From the NCBI RefSeq assembly GCF_943372915.1, contig NZ_CALSAN010000015.1:1-64000 (forward strand): a stretch of 64,000 nucleotides of DNA, given 5' to 3'. A program made the translations under genes and the position numbers. The notes beneath the pieces were generated by a model, which ran no database searches, was not told where the DNA came from, and saw nothing but the letters and a program-made list of their open reading frames with translations. The DNA is from Ferrovibrio terrae_A. Lineage in GTDB: Bacteria; Pseudomonadota; Alphaproteobacteria; Ferrovibrionales; Ferrovibrionaceae. Below are positions 34,244-43,802 of the stretch, in pieces (the first letter of the stretch is position 1; each line of letters opens with the position of its first letter).

Positions 34244-34954
34244 TCAAAGCATGTCGTCGTCGTCGAGATCGGCGAAAGGATCGATGGTCAGCGGCTCGAC
34301 GCCCGGCACCTGCGGATTGAGGCCGAGGGCATCGAAGGCGGCGTCGGCCGTCATCGCCTGCAGCCAGATCGACGGTTCGGTGCCGCGGCGCAGCCACTCC
34401 AGATTCTGGCGGGCAGATCCCATCGGTGACAGGGCAACCGAAGGCACGGCCGGAATCGCCGGCACCGGATTGTAGCGCTGGCTGTGACGGCGGATGGCGG
34501 TAGCCAATGTCTGGGCCAGGTTGCGCAGCACGGTGATATCGCGCGGGCGCCATTCCTGGGCCGTATCGCAGCGCTCGCAGCGGAAAATCGCTGCCGGATT
34601 GTTTTGGGCATCCACCAGCAGAAGATCGATGCGGGCCTGCACCTGATCGCGGGCCGCTGGCGTGTCGCCCGGCAGTTCGGGGGCATTTTCGGTCTGCATC
34701 GAGGCAAGGCCGCGGGCGGCGGCATCGAGATAGGCAAGGGTGGCTGAGCGCGGAATCACGGCGCCCTCATTGAAACGACCGTCGCGCGAGTCGAGCAGGC
34801 GTTTGCAGATCATGTCGCCACTGTCGTCGAAGAACCAGATGCTGACGCGGGTGGCGGCGGCGACCTCGACAGCGTCAAGGCAGATCGCCTCGCACAGCGC
34901 GGTCATGCCATCATGGCCGAATGTGTATAAAGCTGCTTCCTGCGTCCTGAGCAT
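34244..34954 (-). CDS. GAF-domain protein of unknown function
   Basis: 236-residue cytoplasmic protein. The N-terminal 160 residues read as a GAF domain: TRVSIWFFDDSGDMICKRL, a short variable loop, and the closing helix CDTAQEWRPRDITVLRNLAQ-TLATAIRRH. Residues 30-40 include a Cys (AICLDAVEVAAA). The C-terminal tail is Pro-rich and ends in an acidic FADLDDDDML. No output domain is present, so it may be a ligand-sensing partner. ATG 34954 has GGGAGGGG upstream. It has its own terminator. Confidence 0.65.
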   Translation of the reverse strand: MLRTQEAALYTFGHDGMTALCEAICLDAVEVAAATRVSIWFFDDSGDMICKRLLDSRDGRFNEGAVIPRSATLAYLDAAARGLASMQTENAPELPGDTPAARDQVQARIDLLLVDAQNNPAAIFRCERCDTAQEWRPRDITVLRNLAQTLATAIRRHSQRYNPVPAIPAVPSVALSPMGSARQNLEWLRRGTEPSIWLQAMTADAAFDALGLNPQVPGVEPLTIDPFADLDDDDML

Positions 34955-35036
34955 CAACCCCTCCCGGGTCTGCAAACTCGATGGCTGCAGTGTCGTCCGG
35001 GTAGCGGCTTAGCGGCAGGTTACGGCTCGATAATAG

Positions 35037-35058
35037 GGTGTTACTTTTCAGTAACACC
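35037..35058. promoter_or_regulatory. Perfect 9-bp inverted repeat (possible operator)
   Basis: GGTGTTACT-TTTC-AGTAACACC is a perfect palindrome in the 134-bp gap between purA and the GAF gene. There is no T run on either side, so it looks more like a regulator site for the GAF gene than a terminator. It is followed by a single consensus DnaA-box nonamer TTATCCACA at 35062-35070. Confidence 0.4.
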
Positions 35059-35088
35059 GACTTATCCACAGCTACAACCGCACCGCGA

Positions 35089-36384
<1,296 letters not shown>

Positions 36385-36410
36385 CTCAACGATCCTTCAC
36401 GCGAAACGGA

Positions 36411-37583
36411 TTAGACGGACTGGACGGCCTTGCCGTCCCACCAATGACTGCACCCGGCGGCCTTGGCCGCCTTTTTGATCTCAATGTTTTCCTTGGCCAG
36501 CGCGGCCCAGGTGGCACGGCCATCCTGGCGCAGCTTTGCCGCCGCGGCCCGCGGCGTGCCATAGGGCAGATAAACCAGCTGCGGCACTGCCTGCGGCGGC
36601 AGGGCGCGCATCACGCTGTCGAGATAAAGCGTGAAGCCGGTGGCGGTTTCGCCGGCCGGCGCGGTGTAGCGCCCGCCACGGCCCAGCTCGCCGCGCACAT
36701 TGCGGGCAAACAGCGTGAACGCAATGCCGGTGTGATATTCAAAGCCGCGGAATTCGCCGGGATCGAGCGTGACCAGCAGATCGGGGGCCGCTGCCGAAAC
36801 CTCGGCCACCAGCCGGTCGAGATCGGCAACGATCCTGGCTGCCGTGTCCGGCAGCTTCAGTTTTTTCAGGCCGTCGAGCGCAGCCTTTGCCGGGCCGGTG
36901 AGCGCCAGCAGTTTCAGCAGCGTGGGAGCCGCAGCGCCGCCGACAGCCTTCAGTTCGGCGGCATCTTTGCGATCCAGGGCGCGGCGTGCCGCGCGGGCCT
37001 GTTTCGGCTCCAGCCCATGGGCTGCGATGATCGCCGGCGCCAGCAGCGGCTGGGTGATATCCAGCGACAACCCGCCGACACCCAGCGCCGCCACGGCTTC
37101 GGCCGCCAGCACGGCGACTTCCACATCGGCCGCCAGTGCATCCGACCCGATCAGCTCGACACCGGCCTGGGCGAACTGGCGTTCGGGGCGCAGCTGCGTG
37201 CCACGCACGCGCAGCACCTGGCCGGCATAGGCCAGCCGCACCGGCCGCGCCGAATCCTTCATGCGGGTGGCGGCGATGCGTGCCACCTGCAGGGTGATAT
37301 CGGTGCGCAGGCCCATCATGCGCTGTGACACCGGGTCCATGACGCGGAACATCTGGCCGGCGAGATCCTGGCCTGAGCCGGCCAGCAGGGTTTCCTCGAA
37401 CTCGATCAGCGGCGGCTTGACCCGGGCATAGCCATGGGCGGCGAAGCTGGCGATCAGCTTCTCGCTGGCCTGGGCCTCCCATTCGGCGCGCGGCGGCAGC
37501 ACATCGCGCAGGCCGGCCGGCAGCAGGCCGGCGGCTGCACTGGTCTCGCTGTCATTCGCTGGATTGCGTCCGCGCGGGGCCAT
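36411..37583 (-). CDS. hisZ: ATP phosphoribosyltransferase regulatory subunit HisZ
   Basis: 390-residue class II aminoacyl-tRNA-synthetase-like protein: GLRDVLPPRAEWEAQ near the start, MFRVMDPVSQRMMGLRTDIT (motif 2 area) and YHTGIAFTLFARN, GRGGRY. It lacks the anticodon-binding domain and is shorter than HisS, fitting HisZ, which activates the short-form HisG at the first step of histidine synthesis. It is upstream of purA by 26 bases. Confidence 0.9.
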   Translation of the reverse strand: MAPRGRNPANDSETSAAAGLLPAGLRDVLPPRAEWEAQASEKLIASFAAHGYARVKPPLIEFEETLLAGSGQDLAGQMFRVMDPVSQRMMGLRTDITLQVARIAATRMKDSARPVRLAYAGQVLRVRGTQLRPERQFAQAGVELIGSDALAADVEVAVLAAEAVAALGVGGLSLDITQPLLAPAIIAAHGLEPKQARAARRALDRKDAAELKAVGGAAAPTLLKLLALTGPAKAALDGLKKLKLPDTAARIVADLDRLVAEVSAAAPDLLVTLDPGEFRGFEYHTGIAFTLFARNVRGELGRGGRYTAPAGETATGFTLYLDSVMRALPPQAVPQLVYLPYGTPRAAAAKLRQDGRATWAALAKENIEIKKAAKAAGCSHWWDGKAVQSV

Positions 37584-37599
37584 GATCTGATCGTCCTGT

Positions 37600-38376
37600 T
37601 CAGCGATGCTTGAAATCGGCTTTGCGCTTTTCGGCGAAGGCGCTCATGCCTTCCTTCTGGTCTTCGGTGGCAAAGGTGGAATGGAAGACCCGGCGCTCGA
37701 AACGGATGCCTTCAGCCAGGGTGCTCTCGTAGGCGCGATTGACCGATTCTTTTGCGATCATCACGATCGGGCGCGACAGGCTGCAGATCTTCTCGGCCGC
37801 CTTGATCGCCTCATTCAGCAGTTCAGCCGCCGGCACCACGCGGCTGACCAGGCCGGAACGCTCGGCTTCCTCGGCATCCATCATGCGGGCGGTGAGGCAC
37901 ATTTCCATCGCCTTGGACTTGCCGACAAAGCGCGTCAGGCGCTGGGTGCCGCCGGCACCGGGAATGGTGCCGAGATTGATTTCCGGCTGGCCGAATTTCG
38001 CCGTATCGGCCGCAATGATGAAATCGCACATCATCGCCAGTTCGCAGCCGCCGCCCAGCGCATAGCCTGCCACCGCGGCGATCACCGGCTTGCGGCAGCG
38101 CGCGGCGCGCTCCCAGTCACGGGTGATGAAGTCTTCCTTGTAGACATCCATATAGGTCTTGGACTGCATCTCCTTGATATCGGCACCGGCGGCAAAGGCC
38201 TTTTCCGAACCGGTGATGATCATGCAGCCAATGGCATCGTCCGCCTCGAAAGCATCCAGGGCACGCGTCAGTTCCTGCATCAGCGCGGCATTCAGGGCAT
38301 TCAGCGCCTTGGGCCGGTTCAGCGTGATCAGGCCGATCTGGCCGCGCGTCTCCACCAGGATGTTCTCGTAGGACAT
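37600..38376 (-). CDS. Enoyl-CoA hydratase
   Basis: 258-residue crotonase-fold enzyme. Oxyanion-hole segments are intact: FAAGADIKEM and AVAGYALGGGCELAMMCD, with the catalytic glutamates in GGGCELAM and PEINLGTIPGAGGTQR. It probably hydrates trans-2-enoyl-CoA in beta-oxidation, close to mitochondrial ECHS1-type enzymes. The gene is between hisZ and a small exported-protein gene on the same strand. Confidence 0.93.
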   Translation of the reverse strand: MSYENILVETRGQIGLITLNRPKALNALNAALMQELTRALDAFEADDAIGCMIITGSEKAFAAGADIKEMQSKTYMDVYKEDFITRDWERAARCRKPVIAAVAGYALGGGCELAMMCDFIIAADTAKFGQPEINLGTIPGAGGTQRLTRFVGKSKAMEMCLTARMMDAEEAERSGLVSRVVPAAELLNEAIKAAEKICSLSRPIVMIAKESVNRAYESTLAEGIRFERRVFHSTFATEDQKEGMSAFAEKRKADFKHR

Positions 38377-38400
38377 GACTGTTTCCTCTGGTTTCTGAAG

Positions 38401-38853
38401 TTATTGCTGGTCGGGTAACAGCTCGAAGCGCACGGTCAGCGCCCCGTCGCGGCCGGCGAAGCTGAACCGCAGCCGCTCGCGTTCGCGGCGATACTGTTCA
38501 GCGCCCAGCGCCTGCCAGCCGAGTTGCGGCAGGGTCGTGGAATAGAACTGGCGCACGGCGGCGGCCGTGACCGCCCCCTTGGCCTCGGCATTGGCGATGC
38601 GGCCGGAGGGTTTGTCGAAAACGGCGGCGGCATCGGCATTTTCAGCCAGGCCCGGCATCAGCGGCACGTCTTCGGAGATGGAGAGAAAACCGGCCGCCGC
38701 ACGGGCGCCCGGGATCAGGGCGTCTGAAAGGCTTGCACGAATCCCCGCCAGCGCCAGACCGCCGATGACGACACCATCCATAAGGGGTGTGGCCAGGACG
38801 AAAAGTGCAGCTAGCGCCGGGACCGGGAAACACCTCCAGCCGGGGCGGAACAT
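38401..38853 (-). CDS. Small exported or membrane-anchored protein
   Basis: 150-residue protein, not recognised. It begins MFRPGWRCFPVPALAALFVL, a hydrophobic signal or anchor, and its soluble part contains FDKPSGRIANAEAKG, VRQFYSTTLPQLGWQALG and ERLRFSFAG, giving a compact alpha/beta domain. The longer frame reaching 39210 is antisense-frame overlap with mutM and was rejected. It sits between mutM and the enoyl-CoA hydratase gene. Confidence 0.65.
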   Translation of the reverse strand: MFRPGWRCFPVPALAALFVLATPLMDGVVIGGLALAGIRASLSDALIPGARAAAGFLSISEDVPLMPGLAENADAAAVFDKPSGRIANAEAKGAVTAAAVRQFYSTTLPQLGWQALGAEQYRRERERLRFSFAGRDGALTVRFELLPDQQ

Positions 38854-38911
38854 GGCCGGGAATTTGGCAGGTCGGGGCGCTTTTTGGAAGCCCTGGAGGG
38901 CCTGAGAATCG

Positions 38912-39736
38912 CTACTTCTGGCAGCGTTTGCAGAAGAAGGTCGACCGCCCGGACTGCACGATCCGCTGCACCTTGGTCTTGCAGGTGACGCAGGCCTCGC
39001 CCTCACGGTCATAGACGCGGAAGCGGGTCTGGAAATAGCCGAGTTCGCCGTCGGACTGTACGTAATCGCGCAGGGACGAGCCACCAGCCTCGACCGCCTC
39101 GCCCAGCACCGCCTTGATCGCCGGCACCAGTATTTCCAGCTTCTCGGCCTTGACGCTGCCGGCCAGTTTTTCCGGGCTGATGCCGGCGCGGAACAAGGCC
39201 TCGCAGACATAGATATTGCCCAGGCCCGCCACCACGGTCTGATCCAGCAGGGCGGCCTTCATCGGCGCCTTCTTGCCCTGCAGTGCATCCCGCAGCACAG
39301 CTGCGGTAAAAGCATCGTCCAGTGGCTCCGGCCCGATTCCGGCCAGCAGGCGATGCGTGCTCAGCTTTGCCGCCGGCACCAGGTCCATCATGCCAAAGCG
39401 GCGCGCATCGTTGAAGGTGACGGCCGAGCCATCCTCGGTGGCGAAGATCACATGATCATGCGGGCCGATATCGTTGGGCCAGCCGGCGCGGATCACCATG
39501 CGGCCCGACATGCCGAGATGGATCAGCCAGACCAGATCACCTTCCAGCCGCACCAGGATGTATTTGGCACGGCGCTCGAGCGCCTCGACCCGGCGGCCCT
39601 GGATGGATTTGGCGAAATTCTTCGGCAGCGGAAACCGCAGATCGGGGCGGCGCGCCTCGATACGGGTGATGCGCCGGCCCTCCAGTTTCAGGGCCAGCCC
39701 CCGGCGGGTGGTTTCCACTTCGGGCAGTTCAGGCAT
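38912..39736 (-). CDS. mutM: Formamidopyrimidine-DNA glycosylase MutM/Fpg
   Basis: 274-residue base-excision repair enzyme that removes 8-oxoguanine and cleaves the strand. It starts MPELPEVETTRRGL, whose second residue, Pro, is the nucleophile and Glu is catalytic. Lys in AKYILVRLEGD, LGNIYVCEALFRAGI and the C-terminal zinc finger CVTCKTKVQRIV-FFCKRC are intact. It is divergent from ubiE, a conserved arrangement. Confidence 0.96.
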   Translation of the reverse strand: MPELPEVETTRRGLALKLEGRRITRIEARRPDLRFPLPKNFAKSIQGRRVEALERRAKYILVRLEGDLVWLIHLGMSGRMVIRAGWPNDIGPHDHVIFATEDGSAVTFNDARRFGMMDLVPAAKLSTHRLLAGIGPEPLDDAFTAAVLRDALQGKKAPMKAALLDQTVVAGLGNIYVCEALFRAGISPEKLAGSVKAEKLEILVPAIKAVLGEAVEAGGSSLRDYVQSDGELGYFQTRFRVYDREGEACVTCKTKVQRIVQSGRSTFFCKRCQK

Positions 39737-39796
39737 GACGATCCTCTGGGCTGTCTCTATACCGTTCCGGACCCATTTCGGCTATGGTCTGCCGCC

Positions 39797-40570
39797 ATGA
39801 GCCACCCCGACCCGACCCCGGACAGCAAGCCGGGAAACGAGACCCATTTCGGCTTCCGCAACGTGCCGGAAGGCGACAAGGCGCGCCTGGTGCGCGGGGT
39901 GTTCGATTCGGTTGCCAGCCGCTACGATGTGATGAACGACCTGATGTCGGGCGGCGTCCACCGGTTGTGGAAAGCCGCCATGATCGACTGGCTCAATCCG
40001 CATGGCACCATGACCGTGCTGGATGTGGCGGGTGGCACCGGCGACATCGCTTTCCGTATCCTTGACCGCGCCCCGCAGTCGAATGTGATCGTGGCCGATA
40101 TCAACGTGTCCATGCTCGAGCAGGGCCGCAACCGCGCCATCGACCAGGCGCGCCTCGGCCGCCTGACCTGGGCCTGCATGGATGCCGAGACGCTTGCGCT
40201 GCCTGACCGTTCGGTGGATGCCTATACCATCGCCTTTGGCATCCGCAATGTCACCCATATCGAGGCGGCGCTGGCCGAGGCGTACCGCGTGCTGAAGCCC
40301 GGCGGGCGTTTTCTCTGCCTGGAATTCTCCACCGTGCGCAATCCGGCGCTGGCCAAGATCTACGATATCTACAGTTTCAACCTGCTGCCGAAACTGGGCG
40401 GGATCGTTGCCGATGATGCCGATTCCTATCGCTATCTGGTGGAAAGCATCCGCCGCTTTCCCAGCCAGGAACGCTTTGCTGCCATGATCGAGGCCGCCGG
40501 CTTCCGCAATGTGGCGGTGCGCGATCTCACCGGCGGGATCGCCGCCATGCATTCAGCCCGCCGTATCTGA
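39797..40570 (+). CDS. ubiE: Ubiquinone/menaquinone methyltransferase UbiE
   Basis: 257-residue C-methyltransferase of ubiquinone synthesis. SAM motif I is VLDVAGGTGDIAFRI; VFDSVASRYDVMNDLMSGG and FGIRNVTHIEAALAEAYRVLKPGG are family signatures. The ATG at 39797 was selected; the upstream frame overlaps mutM. ubiB follows 4 bases after the stop. Confidence 0.96.
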   Translation: MSHPDPTPDSKPGNETHFGFRNVPEGDKARLVRGVFDSVASRYDVMNDLMSGGVHRLWKAAMIDWLNPHGTMTVLDVAGGTGDIAFRILDRAPQSNVIVADINVSMLEQGRNRAIDQARLGRLTWACMDAETLALPDRSVDAYTIAFGIRNVTHIEAALAEAYRVLKPGGRFLCLEFSTVRNPALAKIYDIYSFNLLPKLGGIVADDADSYRYLVESIRRFPSQERFAAMIEAAGFRNVAVRDLTGGIAAMHSARRI

Positions 40571-40574
40571 CCCG

Positions 40575-42149
40575 GTGCCGACTGACGTGCTGACCGATCT
40601 GCGCCATCTGCTTCGCCTGTTTGCCATCGGCCGCTGCTTCGCGCGCCACGATGCACTGTTCCTGTTGCGCGAGTCGGCATTCACCCCGCGCGGCGCCCAA
40701 GTGGCGCTGGATCTCTTCGGGCGCGTTTTCGGCCGCAGGCGAGCGCATTTGCGGCCCGGCGAACGTCTGGCCGCGGCACTGGGCGATCTTGGGCCCAGCT
40801 TCATCAAGCTTGGACAGGTGCTTTCGGTGCGGCCCGATATCGTCGGCCCCGCGATTGCCGAGGATCTCGGCCGCCTGCGCGACAAACTGCCGCCATTTCC
40901 CTGGGAACAGGCGCATGCGATCCTGAGCGCGGAACTGGGTGTGCCGCCGGAGCGGGTTTTTGCGGATATCGAGATCGAGCCGGTGGCAGCGGCCAGCGTG
41001 GCGCAGGTTCACCTGGCCAACACCACGGAAGGCCTGCCCGTCGCCGTAAAGATCCTGCGCCCCGGCGTTGAGCAGGCCTTTGCTCGCGATCTTGCCCTGT
41101 TCGCCTGGCTGGCCGATGCCGCCGAGCGGCACCTGCCGGGCATGGCGCGCCTGCGTCCGCGCGAGGTGGTCGCCGCACTGCATGACTGGGTTGCCATTGA
41201 ACTCGATCTGCGACTTGAAGCGGCTGCAGCCTCGGAACTGCGCGACAACTTCATCGACGATGCCGATGTCATCGTGCCCGCCATCGACTGGCAGCGCACC
41301 GCGCGCCGCGTCATGACAGTGCAGCGGATCGGTGGCATCGCCATTGAAGATCGCGAGGCCCTGATCGCCGCCGGCATCGATGTGACGGCCGTGGCCGATC
41401 GCGTGATCCGCGTCTTCCTCAAACAGGCACTGCGCGATGGCTATTTCCATGCCGACATGCATCACGGCAACCTGTTCGTAGCAACCGATGGACGTCTGGA
41501 ACTGGTCGATTTCGGCATCATGGGCCGGCTCGACCTGAAGACCCGGCGCTTCATGGCAGAAATGCTGGGAGCATTCCTGACCGGCAACTGGCGCCGGGCC
41601 GCAGAAGTGCATTTCGAAGCCGGCTATGTGCCGGCCGACCGCTCGATCGATGCCTTTGCCCAGGCCTGCCGTTCGATCGGCGAGCCCATTCTCGACCGGC
41701 CAATGGCGGAGATTTCGATCGGCCGCCTGCTGGCGCAGCTGTTCCAGATCACCGAAACCTTCGGCATGCAGACCCAGACCCATCTGCTGCTGCTGCAGAA
41801 GACCATGGTGACGGTGGAGGGCGTGGCGCGCAGCCTGGATCCGGAGATCAACTTCTGGAATGCAGCCCGCCCGGTGATCGAGGCCTGGGCCCGGGAGCAT
41901 ATGGGGCCAGAGGCCTATTTGAAGGAAACCGCCAGCAGCCTGTTCGACTTCGCCCGCAAACTGCCGCAGGTGGCACGCGATCTCGAAGCGCTGGCGGAAA
42001 CGACGAAAGCCGAGGGCCTGCAGCTCAGCCCGGCCAGCATAGCCGCACTGGCGGAAACCCAGGCGCTGGCCAATGCGCGCCGGCGCCGTCCGCTGCTCTG
42101 GGCCCTGTGGGCCATCGCACTGCTGCTGGCCCTCGCAGTACTGCTCTGA
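40575..42149 (+). CDS. ubiB: Ubiquinone biosynthesis kinase-like protein UbiB
   Basis: 524-residue ABC1/ADCK atypical kinase. The KxGQ motif is in FIKLGQVLSVRPDI; the Ala-rich loop VAAASVAQVHLA replaces the P-loop; HADMHHGNLFV holds the catalytic loop and VDFGIMGRLD the metal-binding DFG. Two C-terminal transmembrane helices (about 495-524) anchor it. GTG 40575 is taken as start, 4 bases after the ubiE stop, with GTG 40587 possible. Confidence 0.95.
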   Translation: MPTDVLTDLRHLLRLFAIGRCFARHDALFLLRESAFTPRGAQVALDLFGRVFGRRRAHLRPGERLAAALGDLGPSFIKLGQVLSVRPDIVGPAIAEDLGRLRDKLPPFPWEQAHAILSAELGVPPERVFADIEIEPVAAASVAQVHLANTTEGLPVAVKILRPGVEQAFARDLALFAWLADAAERHLPGMARLRPREVVAALHDWVAIELDLRLEAAAASELRDNFIDDADVIVPAIDWQRTARRVMTVQRIGGIAIEDREALIAAGIDVTAVADRVIRVFLKQALRDGYFHADMHHGNLFVATDGRLELVDFGIMGRLDLKTRRFMAEMLGAFLTGNWRRAAEVHFEAGYVPADRSIDAFAQACRSIGEPILDRPMAEISIGRLLAQLFQITETFGMQTQTHLLLLQKTMVTVEGVARSLDPEINFWNAARPVIEAWAREHMGPEAYLKETASSLFDFARKLPQVARDLEALAETTKAEGLQLSPASIAALAETQALANARRRRPLLWALWAIALLLALAVLL

Positions 42150-42164
42150 AAGACGCGCGCCCCG

Positions 42165-42195
42165 AAAAAAGAAAAGGGGCCGGTTTCCCGGCCCC
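42165..42195 (-). terminator. Terminator of porin 1
   Basis: Stem GGGGCCGG / CCGGCCCC (42176-42195) with TTTC loop; on the minus strand it is followed by TTTTCTTTTTT. The same 30-base block recurs after porin 2. Confidence 0.88.
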
Positions 42196-42220
42196 TTCCC
42201 GAACAGACGTTTTGCCCGAC

Positions 42221-43528
42221 TTAGAAGTCGAAGCGGAAACCGGCCGTGCCGAAGGTCTGCTTGTAGTCACCCGTGCTGGTCGCCTGGTTGGCATCGGTGT
42301 AGTCCACCACGCCAATACCACTGTAGAGCAGGATGCCTGCCGCCAGCTGATAGGTCAGGCCAAGACCGTAATAGTCCATGTCGGCACCCGCGATGTTGTT
42401 CGAGGTGTTCGGACCGACCGGATTCTTCGAGGTCCACCAGTCGGCACCGACACCGATCGAGCCCGGGCGGACGCCGTTCGTCAGGTAGCGCAGACCAGCG
42501 GTCCAGGCCTGCTCGCGATCGATCTGCACAACACCGGCCGTCGAGCGGGTGATGGCCACTTCTTCACTGCGGAAGCCACCGCCGAGCTGAACGGTCGAGC
42601 CGTCGCCGACATTGTAGGTCACCGTGGTGCCGAGCGAGTAACCGCTCAGACCATTGACGCCCGGCTGGAACGAGTTGCCGGTGACACCGGAAACCGTCAC
42701 ACCGCGCTGCTCGATGTTGGTCATCGTATACGAGGCAAACAGCGCCACGTCGAACTGACCAAAGCTCTCGATGTAATTGCCGGCGAACTGGGTCAGATCG
42801 CGCAGGTTACCCGAGGTCTTGGTGCCGAACGGGCTGGAGCCGCTGCCCTGGTTGCACGAGCTGAGCGCATTCGACAGGCTGCCCGAAGCAGCGCCATCGG
42901 CGTTGTTCGTGACCGTGCCGAGCACGCTGTCGTCTTCACAGGCATCCGGCACGTAAGACGCACCGAGCATCAGACCCTTGCCGACCTTCGAGCCGAAGTA
43001 GCGGTTCGAAGCGGTGTAGATATTGATGCCCTGCGAGTCATTGCCGTTGTTGCGGTACCACATCTGCGGATTGATGCGGGTGGCCGTCAGCTCGTTCGGC
43101 GAGTTGGTGCCGATGCCGGGAATGGCGGTCGGCGCGAAATAGTTCATCTTGGCCGATACGCGGTCGGTCGAACCGATATCGACGCGACCATAGGCGTCAT
43201 GCTCGAACCAGGCATAGGATTCGTCGATCTGGTCGCTATAGGTCGCGCCTTCCAGTTCGACACGGCCACCGACCTTCATGCCGTTATCCATCACGGCGCG
43301 GATGGTGAACCAGATTTCGGTATCCGGACGGCCGAACGTCATATCACCCTCGTTCTGCTGGGTGGTATTGGCGTTGGTGCCCTTGTCCTGGATCTTGAAG
43401 GCCTGGTTCATATAGCCGCCCAGCGAGACGCTGATCGGTTCGGCCTTCACCTGCGCGGAGGCAACATCGGCCACGAACAGGCCGGCAGCCGCCACCAGGG
43501 CAGTTTGCAAGAGGAGAGTCTTTTTCAT
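42221..43528 (-). CDS. Porin (first copy)
   Basis: 435-residue outer-membrane porin with a signal peptide ending ASA-QVKAEP and a C-terminal Phe (GFRFDF). Beta-barrel style: FGRPDTEIWFTIRA, GRVELEGATYSDQIDESYAW and repeated aromatic strand ends, with a Cys pair in DACEDDS and SSCNQGS. It resembles the Gram-negative porins of Rhodospirillales. ATG 43528 follows AGGA; the preceding frame is intergenic. It is 274 bases downstream of a second porin gene of exactly the same length. Confidence 0.88.
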   Translation of the reverse strand: MKKTLLLQTALVAAAGLFVADVASAQVKAEPISVSLGGYMNQAFKIQDKGTNANTTQQNEGDMTFGRPDTEIWFTIRAVMDNGMKVGGRVELEGATYSDQIDESYAWFEHDAYGRVDIGSTDRVSAKMNYFAPTAIPGIGTNSPNELTATRINPQMWYRNNGNDSQGINIYTASNRYFGSKVGKGLMLGASYVPDACEDDSVLGTVTNNADGAASGSLSNALSSCNQGSGSSPFGTKTSGNLRDLTQFAGNYIESFGQFDVALFASYTMTNIEQRGVTVSGVTGNSFQPGVNGLSGYSLGTTVTYNVGDGSTVQLGGGFRSEEVAITRSTAGVVQIDREQAWTAGLRYLTNGVRPGSIGVGADWWTSKNPVGPNTSNNIAGADMDYYGLGLTYQLAAGILLYSGIGVVDYTDANQATSTGDYKQTFGTAGFRFDF

Positions 43529-43747
43529 CCGGTGGGTCCTTTGTTTGAGGATGGTGTCAGCATCGTCGGGTGGCCGCACTGGTGCTTCCCGCTGGAAGCC
43601 GGATGAGACATGCGCGCCGGACCGGATTTTGTCAATTCAAGGCCTGTCATTTCAGGCCTTTGGGAGAAACTGGTTCCAGGGTGTGGCCGATCGGCCATCA
43701 AAACCTGTAACCGCAGTCACAAGACAGAAGAGTCACAACAGTTTCAC

Positions 43748-43778
43748 AAAAAAGAAAAGGGGCCGGTTTCCCGGCCCC
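43748..43778 (-). terminator. Terminator of porin 2
   Basis: Stem GGGGCCGG / CCGGCCCC (43759-43778), TTTC loop, and TTTTCTTTTTT on the minus strand. It is nearly identical to the terminator of porin 1. Confidence 0.88.
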
Positions 43779-43802
43779 TCTCCGAACAGATTTGTGCTCG
43801 AC

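Noticed and set aside
35062..35070. Consensus DnaA box as sign of a replication origin
   Set aside because: Only one other perfect copy (45652-45660, inside a coding region); no cluster, no AT-rich unwinding element and no dnaA or parAB genes.
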